DNA of 64,000 bases. It comes from Actinomyces gaoshouyii (GTDB lineage Bacteria; Actinomycetota; Actinomycetes; Actinomycetales; Actinomycetaceae). The DNA lies in contig NZ_MVIV01000001.1 in the NCBI RefSeq assembly GCF_002072175.1, positions 124,001 through 188,000 of the forward strand, read 5' to 3'. Each line of letters opens with the position of its first letter. Within the stretch, counting starts at the first letter, position 1. Shown piece by piece: positions 9,438 to 21,178 of the stretch. The position numbers and the translations under genes were made by a program. Under the pieces are notes generated by a model. It ran no database searches. It saw only the letters and a list, made by a program, of their open reading frames with translations, and was not told where the DNA came from.

Positions 9438-9472
9438 CCGAGACCGGTCGATATCGGCAGCGAAACCGGTCC
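9438..9472. repeat. GAGACCGGT repeat, copy 2 (degenerate)
   Basis: A single diverged unit: CGAGACCGGTCGATATCGGC followed by AGCGAAACCGGTCC. It lies 28 bp after the stop of the DUF1624-like gene and shares the pyrimidine-rich left flank (CCCCTCTCACC) with the other copies. Confidence 0.7.
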
Positions 9473-9548
9473 ACCTCCCGCGCTCCCCCAGGTGTCCCGC
9501 GCATCTCGCACTGAGCGGTGCCGTGCGCACCGAGCAGCGCGCGCTACC

Positions 9549-9601
9549 CGCACCAGTGGGTGCGAACGGCACCGCCCGACCGATGCACCGATGCTGGTGC
9601 A
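9549..9601 (-). terminator. Two small hairpins after the ATP synthase operon
   Basis: TGCACC-gatgct-GGTGCA (9584-9601) and CGCACC-agtg-GGTGCG (9549-9564) lie just past the stop of the last gene of the minus-strand atp operon. The stems are short and no U-tract follows, so termination here is plausible only. Confidence 0.35.
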
Positions 9602-9606
9602 GGGGA

Positions 9607-10011
9607 TTAGAGGAGGGTGGGCTGGGTGGGGGCGGCCGACTCCATCCAGGCGACGAGGGCGGAGTGGGAGGCCTCGTGCATCGCCAGCTTGTAGCGCTGG
9701 CCCGCGATGGTGCAGGGGACCTCGAGGACCTTGCCGTTCTCGAAGCGCCTCACGGCCTGGCCGAGCTCGATCGATTCCCGGGCCCAGTGGGCGGCGGGCC
9801 GAGGGGACACCGAGACGAGCCGGTACCACCGCAGGGAGTTATCGGTGAACAGCGCGAGCCCGGAGGTCCAGGCCATGCCTCCAGGCCGCTGCAGAGCGCA
9901 CTCGAAGGAGCCCACGCGCCCGGCGATCGAGCGCAGCCGGGTCAGGAAGATGGCGAGGACGACGACGGGCAGGACCACCAGCGCGAGAACCACGAGCACC
10001 TGCCCCATCAT
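9607..10011 (-). CDS. DUF2550 family membrane-anchored protein
   Basis: This 134-residue protein has one N-terminal membrane segment (VLVVLALVVLPVVVLAIFL) and a cytoplasmic remainder. It fits DUF2550, whose genes directly follow atpC in many actinobacteria, including Rv1312 in Mycobacterium tuberculosis. Its function is unknown. The ATG at 10011 is preferred because GGAG lies 5 nt upstream; it starts 2 bp after the atpC stop. A GTG at 10017 that overlaps the atpC stop is the alternative. A link to ATP synthase or the envelope is inferred from order only. Confidence 0.8.
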   Translation of the reverse strand: MMGQVLVVLALVVLPVVVLAIFLTRLRSIAGRVGSFECALQRPGGMAWTSGLALFTDNSLRWYRLVSVSPRPAAHWARESIELGQAVRRFENGKVLEVPCTIAGQRYKLAMHEASHSALVAWMESAAPTQPTLL

Positions 10012-10013
10012 CG

Positions 10014-10358
10014 TCACTCCGCGCTCGTCGTCGTGCCGCTCAGCCCGCCGGCGCTGACGGCCTCGGCGCCGGGAGCCCCAGCGGCGGCGACCTCCGCCCC
10101 CGCCAGATCGGCCGCCACGGTGATCGTGTTGTGGTCCACGGAGCAGAAGCCCCTGGCGACCGGCACCTCGACGGGCGTCCCCTCCACGGTGGTCAGCCGG
10201 ACGATCCCGGTGCCCAGCAGTGCCAGGACCGGCTGGTGCCCGGGCAGGATGCCCATCTCGCCGTCTTCGAGCGGGACGGAGGCCTGAGAGGCCTCGCCCT
10301 CCCAGGCCGTGCCCGCGTTGCGGGAGACGATCTCGACCGTGAGCACTGCGGGCGCCAT
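10014..10358 (-). CDS. atpC: ATP synthase F1 epsilon subunit
   Basis: Epsilon sits on the central stalk and regulates catalysis. The 114-residue protein has the N-terminal beta-sandwich (TVEIVSRNAGTAWEGEA, GEMGILPGHQPVLALLGTG). The C-terminal part is short, Ala/Gly/Thr-rich and lacks a clear helical hairpin, as in several actinobacteria. The ATG at 10358 has GGGAAG 8 nt upstream; a GTG three codons earlier overlaps the atpD stop and is an alternative. Confidence 0.92.
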   Translation of the reverse strand: MAPAVLTVEIVSRNAGTAWEGEASQASVPLEDGEMGILPGHQPVLALLGTGIVRLTTVEGTPVEVPVARGFCSVDHNTITVAADLAGAEVAAAGAPGAEAVSAGGLSGTTTSAE

Positions 10359-10363
10359 GGCGC

Positions 10364-12867
<2,504 letters not shown>

Positions 12868-12870
12868 GGG

Positions 12871-14502
12871 TCAGCCCCTCTTGAGCACGATCTGCTCGCT
12901 CGTGCGCTCGGCGACGACCTCGTCCTGCGCGTCGGCGACCTCGCCGGAGAGCATCCGCCCGCCGGAGAGGTAGGTGGTGCGGAAGGACTCGACGGCGGCG
13001 CGCAGCTCGGCCTCGGTCTCCTCGGAGAGCTGCCCGGTGTCCCGGATCGTGGCGAGCACGGTGGAGTTGCGGCGCAGGTGGTCCAGGAGGGCCGCCTCGA
13101 AGGGCAGGACGTCGGCCACCTCGAGGTCGTCGAGGTACCCGTTGGTGCCCGTCCACACGCTCACCACCTGCTCCTCAACGGGGTAGGGGGTGAACTGGGG
13201 CTGCTTGAGCAGCTCCATGAGGCGCTCGCCGCGGGTCAGCTGGGCCCGGGTGGTGGCGTCCAGGTCGGAGGCGAACATGGCGAAGGCCTGCATGGAGCGG
13301 TACTGCGCCAGCGTGATCTTGAGGGTCCCGGCGACCTTCTTCATCGCCTTGACCTGGGCCGCTCCGCCGACTCGGGAGACCGAGATGCCGACGTCGACGG
13401 CGGGGCGCTGGTCGGAGTTGAACAGATCGGACTGCAGGAAGATCTGCCCGTCGGTGATGGAGATGACGTTGGTGGGGATGTAGGCCGAGACGTCGTTGGC
13501 CTTGGTCTCGATGACCGGCAGGCCGGTCATGGAACCGGCGCCGAGGTCGTCGGAGAGCTTCGCGCAGCGCTCGAGCAGGCGCGAGTGCAGGTAGAAGACG
13601 TCACCGGGGTAGGCCTCGCGGCCCGGCGGGCGGCGCAGGAGGAGGGAGACCGCACGATAGGCCTCGGCCTGCTTGGACAGGTCGTCGAAGACGATGAGGA
13701 CGTGCTTGCCGGCGTACATCCAGTGCTGGCCGATGGCCGAGCCGGTGTACGGGGAGAGGTATTTGAAGCCGGCGGGGTCGGAGGCCGGGGAGGCGACGAT
13801 GGTCGTGTACTCCAGCGCGCCGCGCTCGGCCAGGGCCGCGCGCACGGCGGCGATGGTCGAGCCCTTCTGACCGGTGGCCACGTAGATGCAGCGGACCTGC
13901 TTGGCGGGGTCGCCGGTCTCCCAGGCGTCCTTCTGGTTGAGGATGGTGTCCAGGGCGATGGCGGTCTTGCCGGTCTTGCGGTCGCCGATGATGAGCTGGC
14001 GCTGGCCGCGGCCGATGGGGATCATCGAGTCGATGGCCTTCAGCCCCGTCTGGAGCGGCTCGTGAACGGACTTGCGGGCCATGACGCCGGGGGCCTGGAG
14101 CTCCAGGGCGCGGCGTCCCTCGGCGGCGATCTCGCCAAGGCCGTCGATGGGGCGGCCCAGCGGGTCGACGACGCGCCCCAGGAAGGCATCGCCCACGGGG
14201 ACGGACAGGACCTCACCGGTGCGGCGCACGGTCTGGCCCTCGTCGATGCCGGCGAAGTCGCCCAGGACGACGACGCCGATCTGGCGCTCGTCGAGGTTCA
14301 TGGCCAATCCGGCGGTGCCGTCCTCGAAGGTGAGCAGCTCGTTGGCCATAACGCCGGGCAGGCCCTCGACGTGGGCGATGCCGTCGGCGGCGAAGATGAC
14401 GTGGCCGACCTCCTCGGCGGCGACCTCCGCGGGCTTGTAGGCCCGCGCGAAATCACTGAGCGCCGAGCGGATCTCCTCGGCCTTGATGGTCAGCTCTGCC
14501 AT
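12871..14502 (-). CDS. atpA: ATP synthase F1 alpha subunit
   Basis: The non-catalytic nucleotide-binding subunit of F1. The 543-residue protein has the P-loop GDRKTGKT at 173-180, a crown domain at the N-terminus, and the signature [22 protein letters not shown] lies 9 nt before the ATG. It follows atpH by 67 bp in the order B-E-F-H-A-G-D-C. Confidence 0.97.
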   Translation of the reverse strand: MAELTIKAEEIRSALSDFARAYKPAEVAAEEVGHVIFAADGIAHVEGLPGVMANELLTFEDGTAGLAMNLDERQIGVVVLGDFAGIDEGQTVRRTGEVLSVPVGDAFLGRVVDPLGRPIDGLGEIAAEGRRALELQAPGVMARKSVHEPLQTGLKAIDSMIPIGRGQRQLIIGDRKTGKTAIALDTILNQKDAWETGDPAKQVRCIYVATGQKGSTIAAVRAALAERGALEYTTIVASPASDPAGFKYLSPYTGSAIGQHWMYAGKHVLIVFDDLSKQAEAYRAVSLLLRRPPGREAYPGDVFYLHSRLLERCAKLSDDLGAGSMTGLPVIETKANDVSAYIPTNVISITDGQIFLQSDLFNSDQRPAVDVGISVSRVGGAAQVKAMKKVAGTLKITLAQYRSMQAFAMFASDLDATTRAQLTRGERLMELLKQPQFTPYPVEEQVVSVWTGTNGYLDDLEVADVLPFEAALLDHLRRNSTVLATIRDTGQLSEETEAELRAAVESFRTTYLSGGRMLSGEVADAQDEVVAERTSEQIVLKRG

Positions 14503-14569
14503 CTTTGGTCTCCTTTGCGAAGCATTGAGTCGGTGGGGGCGGCCTGCATCCGGTAGTGGGACACGGGGC

Positions 14570-15385
14570 TCATCCCGCGAGCTGGGCGCGCAGGTCGGCG
14601 ACGGCGCTGCGCACGGTGTGGTCGATGATGTGGCTCTTGATGGCGATGCGCACCCCGCCGATGACGGCGGGGTCGATCGAGGTGTTGAGCTCGACCTCGG
14701 TGCCGAGCCGCTTGGTGAGGGTGGCCAGCAGCCGGGCCTCCTGCGCGCTGGTCATGGGGACTGCGGTGACGACGTCGGCGATGGTGCGGTGCTGGAGGGC
14801 CGCGGCGCGCTCGACGACGCGGCGCAGGTTGCGCCGGGGGCCGCCCTCGGCGTGGTGACGAACGCACCAGCGCACCAGGCTCATGGCGGGCGCGGACAGG
14901 TGCGGGCCGAAGACCTCGTCCGCCAGGCGCACCCGCTGCTCGGCGGTGGTGCGCCACGAGGGCTCCAGGGCCTCGCGCAGCTCGCGGTCCTGGCCGATGA
15001 TCTCCGAGGCCTCGAAGACCTCCCGCTCGATGTCGGCCACGGTGCCATCGGCGTGGGCGCCGGCAAGGATCGCCTCGATGCCCAGGTCATGCAGGGCGGA
15101 GACGAGATCGACGGGCTTGGACCAGCGCCCGCGCGCCATGCCGCGCAGAAGCTCGACAACGCGCTCGTCGAGGCGGCCGGAGAAGAGCCGGGAGGCGAGT
15201 GCGGCCTTGTCCTCGCCGCTCCGCCCGGGGTCGGTCAGCGGCCCGCGCAGTGGGTGCGCGGCGATCTCGTGGGCCATGGCCAGGATCTGCTGCCCCAACT
15301 CCTGGCCGTAGGCGCCCGCGTCGCGCAGGACGGGGGTCCATGCGGCGCGGGTGGCGGCGCGGGTCGCGGATGTGCCCTCGTTCAC
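14570..15385 (-). CDS. atpH: ATP synthase F1 delta subunit
   Basis: Delta joins the F1 crown to the peripheral stalk. At 271 residues it is longer than the roughly 180-residue E. coli protein, as is usual in actinobacteria. The C-terminal half holds the conserved segment [20 protein letters not shown] followed by [10 protein letters not shown]. The GTG start overlaps the atpF stop (GTGA) and has GGAGGAG 6 nt upstream. Confidence 0.95.
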   Translation of the reverse strand: MNEGTSATRAATRAAWTPVLRDAGAYGQELGQQILAMAHEIAAHPLRGPLTDPGRSGEDKAALASRLFSGRLDERVVELLRGMARGRWSKPVDLVSALHDLGIEAILAGAHADGTVADIEREVFEASEIIGQDRELREALEPSWRTTAEQRVRLADEVFGPHLSAPAMSLVRWCVRHHAEGGPRRNLRRVVERAAALQHRTIADVVTAVPMTSAQEARLLATLTKRLGTEVELNTSIDPAVIGGVRIAIKSHIIDHTVRSAVADLRAQLAG

Positions 15386-15984
15386 CGGAGCTCCTCCACG
15401 GAGGCGCCGCCGTCGACACCCGGGGACGCGGGGGCGGCCTCGAGCTCATCGAGGAAGCGATCGATGACGCGGCTGGACAGCTCGGTGTCCTTGAGCTGCT
15501 CGCCGACGATCCGCTCGGCGAGTGTGGAGGCCAGCAGGCCGACCTCCGTGCGCAGCGAGATCTGGGCGGCCTGGCGCTCGGCGAGGATCTGGCGCTGGGC
15601 GGCGTCAAGAGCCCTGCCCGCCTCCCCCTGGGCCTCGGCGCGGGCGGCGGCCACGATGGAGGCGGCCTCGCTCTGAGCCTTCTCCCGGATGGAGGCGGCC
15701 TCGCGGCGCGCCTCCTCCACGAGGCGGGCGGCCCGCTGCTCGGCGCCGGCCTGGTCCTTCTTGGCCCTGTCCGCGATGGCGAGGCCCTCCTCGATGCGCG
15801 CGGTGCGCTCGTCGAGGACCTTCGTGAAGCGGGGCAGGACGTACTTGATGAGCACCAGCGCCACGATGGCGAAGGAGATCGTGCCCCAGACCAGGTCATA
15901 GGTGTGGGGCAGGAGGAGGCTGTTCTCCTCCCCCGACGCCGTCTCCGAGGCCGCGGCGAGGGTGGTGATCATGACGGGGGCCAT
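15382..15984 (-). CDS. atpF: ATP synthase Fo b subunit
   Basis: The peripheral-stalk subunit. The 200-residue protein has one membrane helix near residues 29-50 (LVWGTISFAIVALVLIKYVL) followed by a long charged, Ala-rich coiled coil. The ATG at 15984 is used; an in-frame ATG four codons later is possible. It is coupled to atpH by a 4-bp overlap. Confidence 0.95.
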   Translation of the reverse strand: MAPVMITTLAAASETASGEENSLLLPHTYDLVWGTISFAIVALVLIKYVLPRFTKVLDERTARIEEGLAIADRAKKDQAGAEQRAARLVEEARREAASIREKAQSEAASIVAAARAEAQGEAGRALDAAQRQILAERQAAQISLRTEVGLLASTLAERIVGEQLKDTELSSRVIDRFLDELEAAPASPGVDGGASVEELR

Positions 15985-16002
15985 GGGGATGACCGTCGCC
16001 GA

Positions 16003-16242
<240 letters not shown>

Positions 16243-16318
16243 TCATCCCCGGGTGGGCCCGGGTGGCTTGCTGGTGTTCGGGTCGTCGATGGGCGGGAGA
16301 TAGTCGCTGCGGGAGCGA

Positions 16319-17128
16319 TCAGTGGGTGTTGATCGAGGAGTCGATGTACACGGCGGTGAGCAGGGCGAAGATGTAGGCCTGGAGGGCTGCGACGAAGATT
16401 TCGAAGAGGACGAAGGCGATCGAGGCCCCGAAGGTGAGCGCCCCCAGGCCCTTGAGCGCCCCGGTGGCGTGGATGAACAGGGCGTTGGTCGCCGCGTAGC
16501 ACAGCGCCAGGAGGAAGTGGCCCGAGACCATGTTGGCCAGGAGTCGTATGGTCAGGGTCACCGGCCGCATGACGAGGTTCGAGAAGAACTCGATGGGGAT
16601 GATGAGGATCCACAGCGCCTTGGGCACGCCCCCGGGGAGCACCTGGGAGCGCAGGTATCCGAAGACGCCGTGGTTCTTGATCCCCGCGTACGTGAAGGCG
16701 ATGTAGGCGACGACGGCGAAGACGATCGGCATACCGATGACGCTCGTGGCCGCGATATTGAGCCCGGGGATGACGCCGGAGATGTTGAGGAACAGCACGC
16801 CCAGGAAGATCGTGGTGATGATCGGGACGTAGGGCGCTGCCCGGCGCTTGCCGATGATCTCCTCGGCGATGTTGACGCGGGCGAAGTCGATGAGCATCTC
16901 GCAGGCGCCCTGGAAGCGCCCCGGCACGACGCGCGCCCGCGAGGCGCCGATCGCGAAGAGGAGCACGAGGACTCCGGTCATGATGAGGCGGATCATCATG
17001 ATGCGGTTCATCTCGAAGGGCGTGCCGACGAAGGCGAAGCCCTCCGGGAAGAAGTCGGAGATCGACGGCGGCTCGAAACCCTCCCGCGAGGCGGGCGCGA
17101 GCGCGCTGGTCACGAGAGTCGCGCTCAT
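16319..17128 (-). CDS. atpB: ATP synthase Fo a subunit
   Basis: The a subunit forms the proton half-channels against the c-ring. The protein is 269 residues with five to six membrane helices. The essential arginine is Arg195 in TIRLLANMVSGH, and the C-terminal helix region ALQAYIFALLTAVYI is typical. The ATG at 17128 is preferred; a GTG two codons upstream (17134) sits 4 nt after GAGGAGG and is almost as good. About 200 bp separate it from the upstream membrane protein gene. Confidence 0.95.
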   Translation of the reverse strand: MSATLVTSALAPASREGFEPPSISDFFPEGFAFVGTPFEMNRIMMIRLIMTGVLVLLFAIGASRARVVPGRFQGACEMLIDFARVNIAEEIIGKRRAAPYVPIITTIFLGVLFLNISGVIPGLNIAATSVIGMPIVFAVVAYIAFTYAGIKNHGVFGYLRSQVLPGGVPKALWILIIPIEFFSNLVMRPVTLTIRLLANMVSGHFLLALCYAATNALFIHATGALKGLGALTFGASIAFVLFEIFVAALQAYIFALLTAVYIDSSINTH

Positions 17129-17331
17129 TGGCACATGGCCTCCTCAAGGCAGTCCGGGGCGATCGATCAGGGCGAGGGCACCGGTGGCGCCCGCCCGGCG
17201 GGCGGCGTTCACCGGCATCGCGCCCACCACACTACTCCACGTCGCCCGGTGCGACGACAGTCATCTCGCATCGGCGGGGCGCAGCATGGCCGCCGAATTC
17301 CATGGGGGGCAGTCGCATCGGCGACGATGCC

Positions 17332-17865
17332 TCAGGGGCGGTCGCCCGCGCCGTCGGATCGCGGCGCCGCGGGATCGGCGCCCTCAGCGCACTCCGAGAC
17401 CCCTGTGATCTCCGCGTTTCCTGTGATCCCTGCGATCTCGATGGTGAGGGCCCGCCCTCTCGCCAGGGTCACGACCTCCACGATGGTCACCACGATGAGG
17501 ATGAGCGCCAGGGAGGCGAGGAACCATGGGCGGGAGAGCCCCTCCCGATGGGGCCCGGCCAGCAGGACCACTGCCGCCATGACGGCGATCTTGGCTGCGA
17601 AGGAGAGCATGACCCCGGCGGAGGCCATGAGGGGGAAGCGCTGCCACGGCACGAGCAGGGCGACGGCGGTGATGACGGTCAAGGCCAGGCCCGCGCCGGC
17701 GCCCCAGGCCGCACCGGCCAGGGCCCGGCCACCACCGGCCGCCCCGGCGGCGAGGCAGGCGGCGGCCAGCGCGGTGCCGATGACGCCGACCCGCCGCCCG
17801 GCTGCGCGGAAGGCCGCCTCGGAGGTCCGGGCGGTGGGTCGCCCCGCTCCATCGGGCGCGCTCAC
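17332..17865 (-). CDS. Small membrane protein in the AtpI position
   Basis: This 177-residue protein has four hydrophobic segments (about residues 25-130) and a charged C-terminal tail. It lies between the WecA-like gene and atpB, where actinobacteria encode an AtpI-like protein (Rv1303 in M. tuberculosis). AtpI proteins help assemble the c-ring; that role here is inferred from position and topology, not from a clear motif. The GTG start overlaps the upstream stop by 4 bp (GTGA). The frame is open well upstream, but that part is the shadow of the WecA-like gene. Confidence 0.7.
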   Translation of the reverse strand: MSAPDGAGRPTARTSEAAFRAAGRRVGVIGTALAAACLAAGAAGGGRALAGAAWGAGAGLALTVITAVALLVPWQRFPLMASAGVMLSFAAKIAVMAAVVLLAGPHREGLSRPWFLASLALILIVVTIVEVVTLARGRALTIEIAGITGNAEITGVSECAEGADPAAPRSDGAGDRP

Positions 17866-19091
17866 GGGCGCTCCCCTGCCGCGGGGACGGCGTCGGGGGC
17901 CTGGGACTCCTCGGCGGGGTCGGGGGTCGCATGGGGGTGGGGCAGCCTCCGGGGAGCCGCGGATCGGAGCGCTCGGGAGGCCTGGTGGCGGGCGCGCTTC
18001 CTGGCCCCGGGACCGACGCCGGGTATGAGGTCGGTGGTCAGGGCCAGCGCGATGACGACGGCGGCGAGGGCGCCGCAGGCCACGCGCGGCCAGGGCTGGA
18101 TCGCGAGCGCCACAACGGAGAAGGATCCGATGGCGGCCCACAGGTACATGGTGAGGACGGCCTGACGATGCGAGTGCCCGCCCGCGAGGAGCCGGTGGTG
18201 CAGGTGGAGCTTGTCGGGGTGGAAGGGGCTCTTGCCCGCCAGGGTCCGGCGGGTGACGGCCATGAGCATGTCCGTCAGGGGGATCAGGAGGATCGCGACG
18301 GGCAGGATGAGGGGCAGGAACACGGGCACGGCCGAGGAACCGGTGATCGTGCCCGGGTCGATCTGGCCGGTGACGATGATCGTGCCCGCCGCGGAGACGA
18401 GTCCGAGCTGCATGGAGCCCGAGTCGCCCATGAAGATCGTGGCGGGGTGGAAGTTATGGGGCAGGAAGCCCAGGCATACGCCGATGAGGGCGGCCATGAT
18501 GGTGGCGGCCAGCGAGGTGTAGGCCTGGGGGCTGGTGGCCCTGGTGAGGATGTAGACGTAGACGAAGAAGGCCGTAGCGCCGATCCCGATGATCCCCGCG
18601 GCCAGCCCGTCGAGCCCGTCGACGAAGTTGACGGCGTTGACGACCACGATGATGACCAGCACGGTGGCGGCCAGGGAGAGCCGGGAGGAGCCGATGGTCA
18701 GGCCCCCCACGGGGAAGGTGATGAGCTGGACCCCCATGAAGGCCATGACGCCGGCGGCGAGGATCTGGCCGGCGAGCTTCGTCATCCAGTCGAGCTCCCA
18801 CAGGTCGTCGACGACGCCCAGGAGGCACACGAGTCCCGCGCCGATGACCACCGCCCCGGCACTGGCGTCGATCGTGCTGGAGAGGTAGGGGATGCGCGAG
18901 GCCACGGCGATGGCGGTGGCCAGGCCGACGAACATGGCGACGCCGCCGAGCCGGGGGATCGGCGCGGTGTGGACGTCCCGGTCCCGCACGGGGGTGAGCG
19001 CGTGGGAGACGAGGGCGATATGCCGTACGATCGGCACGGAGATGTAGGTGGCCGCAGCGGCGATGAGCAGGATGAGCAGGTAGACCCTCAT
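17862..19091 (-). CDS. WecA/MraY-family glycosyl-1-phosphate transferase
   Basis: The 409-residue, roughly eleven-helix protein transfers a sugar-1-phosphate (in actinobacteria probably GlcNAc-1-P) to polyprenyl phosphate at the inner membrane face, starting envelope glycan synthesis. Catalytic motifs are visible: VVDDLWELDW, NAVNFVDGLDGLAAG, IFMGDSGSMQLG, and HLHHRLL. The last ~60 residues are a basic, disordered cytoplasmic tail. The ATG overlaps the tsaC stop (ATGA). The order tsaC-wecA-like-atp is conserved in actinobacteria. Confidence 0.9.
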   Translation of the reverse strand: MRVYLLILLIAAAATYISVPIVRHIALVSHALTPVRDRDVHTAPIPRLGGVAMFVGLATAIAVASRIPYLSSTIDASAGAVVIGAGLVCLLGVVDDLWELDWMTKLAGQILAAGVMAFMGVQLITFPVGGLTIGSSRLSLAATVLVIIVVVNAVNFVDGLDGLAAGIIGIGATAFFVYVYILTRATSPQAYTSLAATIMAALIGVCLGFLPHNFHPATIFMGDSGSMQLGLVSAAGTIIVTGQIDPGTITGSSAVPVFLPLILPVAILLIPLTDMLMAVTRRTLAGKSPFHPDKLHLHHRLLAGGHSHRQAVLTMYLWAAIGSFSVVALAIQPWPRVACGALAAVVIALALTTDLIPGVGPGARKRARHQASRALRSAAPRRLPHPHATPDPAEESQAPDAVPAAGERP

Positions 19092-19870
19092 GCGCGGCCC
19101 TCCCGCGCCGGCTCGGGCGCCGCGCTCGGGCCCGCCTGGGCGGCGAGCAGGGGCTCGAGGACCTCCTCGATCCGGCGGACCGGGATGAGGCCCTCGCGCA
19201 GGACACGGGGCCTGGTGGCGTTGTCGCCGGCCAGGGAGACGATGGTCGAGGGAACGGGGCCGGGCGTGGGCCCGCCATCGATGAGCAGGATGCTGGGCTG
19301 GCCGCCCTCGGCCGCGAGCGCGCCGGGGGCATCGGTGACCTGACCGGGGAAGGCCAGCCTCGCGCTGGCGGCATCGGTGGCCGGCGGCTCCCCCGTGCGG
19401 TTCGCACTGGTGACGGCCATGGGGCCGGTGGCGCGCAGGAGGGGCAGGGTCAGGGGATGGTCGGGCATGCGCACGGCGATGGTCCCGCCGGTCTCCCCCA
19501 GGTCCCAGGCCAGCGCCGGCGAAGCGGCGAGGACGAGGGTCAGGGCGCCGGGCCAGAGGGCGTCCATGAGGGCGAGGGCGGCGGGGGACGGATCGGCGAC
19601 GACGCCGTCGAGCTGGTCGCGCCCCGCCACGAGGACGGGCGGGGGCATCCGGCGCCCGCGCCCCTTGGCGCCCAGGAGGCGCGCGACGGCGGTCGCGTCG
19701 GCGGCGGTGGTGCCGATGCCGTAGACCGTGTCGGTCGGGGTGATGACCAGGCCCCCGGCTCGGGCGCGAGCCGCCGCGGCGGCGATGATGTCCGCGCTCT
19801 CGCCGTGGTCACCGCCGTCGCCGTCGCGCTCGGGGGCGGAGGCGCCCATGGGGGAACTCGTCTGGGTCAC
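19088..19870 (-). CDS. L-threonylcarbamoyladenylate synthase (TsaC/Sua5 type)
   Basis: The enzyme makes threonylcarbamoyl-AMP from Thr, bicarbonate and ATP for the t6A37 tRNA modification. The 260-residue protein has the YrdC fold with PTDTVYGIG, the basic KGRGRRMPPPVL segment, and SANRTGEPP. The GTG at 19870 is chosen; the frame continues 19 codons upstream but adds no family sequence. AGGATAT lies just before the GTG with no ribosome site, so it may be leaderless, though the -10 is less regular than in the five clear cases. It probably begins the transcript that runs into the ATP synthase operon. Confidence 0.88.
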   Translation of the reverse strand: MTQTSSPMGASAPERDGDGGDHGESADIIAAAAARARAGGLVITPTDTVYGIGTTAADATAVARLLGAKGRGRRMPPPVLVAGRDQLDGVVADPSPAALALMDALWPGALTLVLAASPALAWDLGETGGTIAVRMPDHPLTLPLLRATGPMAVTSANRTGEPPATDAASARLAFPGQVTDAPGALAAEGGQPSILLIDGGPTPGPVPSTIVSLAGDNATRPRVLREGLIPVRRIEEVLEPLLAAQAGPSAAPEPAREGRA

Positions 19871-19934
19871 GCCCCATATCCTCGCACGGATCGCGTGGCG
19901 GCTCAGGCGCTGCTCGCGGCCTGTCACGGGGCGA

Positions 19935-21161
19935 TCATCGCACGTCGATGGCGAGGATCACCAGGCGCGTCGCGCCCTCGTCGGCACCGGGCTCCTCGGC
20001 GGCGACGAGGGCGCGCACCGGGCCCGGCCCGTTGGAGGCCCCCTGGGGGCGGGGCAGGATCACGAGGTCGGAGTAGCCGAAGGGCTCGCCGGGACCGGTC
20101 AGCCCCACCAGTGTCCGCCACTGGCCGTCGGTTCCCCGCATGGAGAGGCGCCCGGCGCACCGGACGGCGGGGTCCGAGGAGTGGGACAGGAGGAGCGAGC
20201 CGTCGGGCAGACCTGCCATGCCTGCGTTGCAGCCTGGGTCGCTCAGGGCGGGGACCGCCTCGGGGCGAGTCCACGTCATGCCTCCGTCGACGCTCGTGGA
20301 CTCCAGGCGGGTGCCGCCGTAGGCAGCGTCGCGCGCGCTCATGACGAGTAGGCCCCCGCCGGGGGCTGCTGGGGCGATGGCGTGCTCGTCGGTGCCGCTC
20401 GTGGCGGCGCCCCCGGCCAGGCTCGTTGCGGTGGCGTCGACCCGGGGGACAGGGGCGCCGAGGCGCCAGGAGGCGCCGTCGTCGGACAGGAGGCAGGCCG
20501 AGCGCAGGGGCCGCGAGCCGTCCTCGCGCGGGGCGAGGGCGACGACCACGGGCTGGACGAGGCCGGTCGGCGTGGCGATGCCGTGACCCGAGACTGGGAA
20601 GAGGACGGCGCCGTCGGGCCACTGAGCGCTGGGCAGGGCAGCGTCGGTGGCGTCGCGCCAGCGCCAGGTGGCGCCCTCGTCAGCCGAGACGGCGTGGAGG
20701 AGGCGCATGGTGCCGGGCTCGGGGGGCTCGCCGCGCCTCCAGGGGCGCCGGGGAGGGCGGGCGCCGAAGAGCCCCGCGCCCGAGCTCGCCGCGGCCAGGA
20801 GGTGGAGGGCCCCGTCGGGGGCGGCGATGAGAGAGGGGTCCGAGACGCCCGTGATCCCGGGCAGGACGGCGGGGTCGGGGTCCAGCGGGACCGACTCGTC
20901 CCAGGTGGCGCCGCCGTCGGGGGAGCGGCGCAGGCGGAGGCGGTTGGGGTTGGGCAGGTCGTCGGGGAGGGCGCCGCCCGAGGACCGCCATGCGTCGCCG
21001 CCCGCGCGCGGGCGCAGGTCGTGGACGAGGAGGAGATCGCCGCCTGGGCGGGCGAGGAGCGCCGGGACGCGCAGGGATCCGGTGGGGGCGCCGTCGGCGC
21101 CGCGCGGTGCGGCCAGGACGGCCAGGCGCTCGACCCGGCCTGCGCGCCAGGGATGGGGCAT
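19935..21161 (-). CDS. Sialidase-like (Asp-box beta-propeller) protein, no signal peptide
   Basis: The 408-residue protein has four Asp-box motifs (S-x-D-x-G-x-x-W): SPDGGATW, SADEGATW, SDDGASW and SVDGGMTW, typical of six-bladed sialidase propellers. An R-V-P motif (LRVPALLA, about residues 29-36) matches the F/YRIP element with its catalytic Arg. Exo-alpha-sialidase is therefore the leading call, but other Asp-box hydrolases remain possible. No signal peptide or anchor is seen, unlike the secreted sialidases of Actinomyces, so a cytoplasmic protein is predicted. The start is 17 bp after the response-regulator stop and has AGAGGA rather far (12 nt) upstream; a later start is possible. Confidence 0.7.
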   Translation of the reverse strand: MPHPWRAGRVERLAVLAAPRGADGAPTGSLRVPALLARPGGDLLLVHDLRPRAGGDAWRSSGGALPDDLPNPNRLRLRRSPDGGATWDESVPLDPDPAVLPGITGVSDPSLIAAPDGALHLLAAASSGAGLFGARPPRRPWRRGEPPEPGTMRLLHAVSADEGATWRWRDATDAALPSAQWPDGAVLFPVSGHGIATPTGLVQPVVVALAPREDGSRPLRSACLLSDDGASWRLGAPVPRVDATATSLAGGAATSGTDEHAIAPAAPGGGLLVMSARDAAYGGTRLESTSVDGGMTWTRPEAVPALSDPGCNAGMAGLPDGSLLLSHSSDPAVRCAGRLSMRGTDGQWRTLVGLTGPGEPFGYSDLVILPRPQGASNGPGPVRALVAAEEPGADEGATRLVILAIDVR

Positions 21162-21178
21162 GGGGTTCGGGGGTCCTC

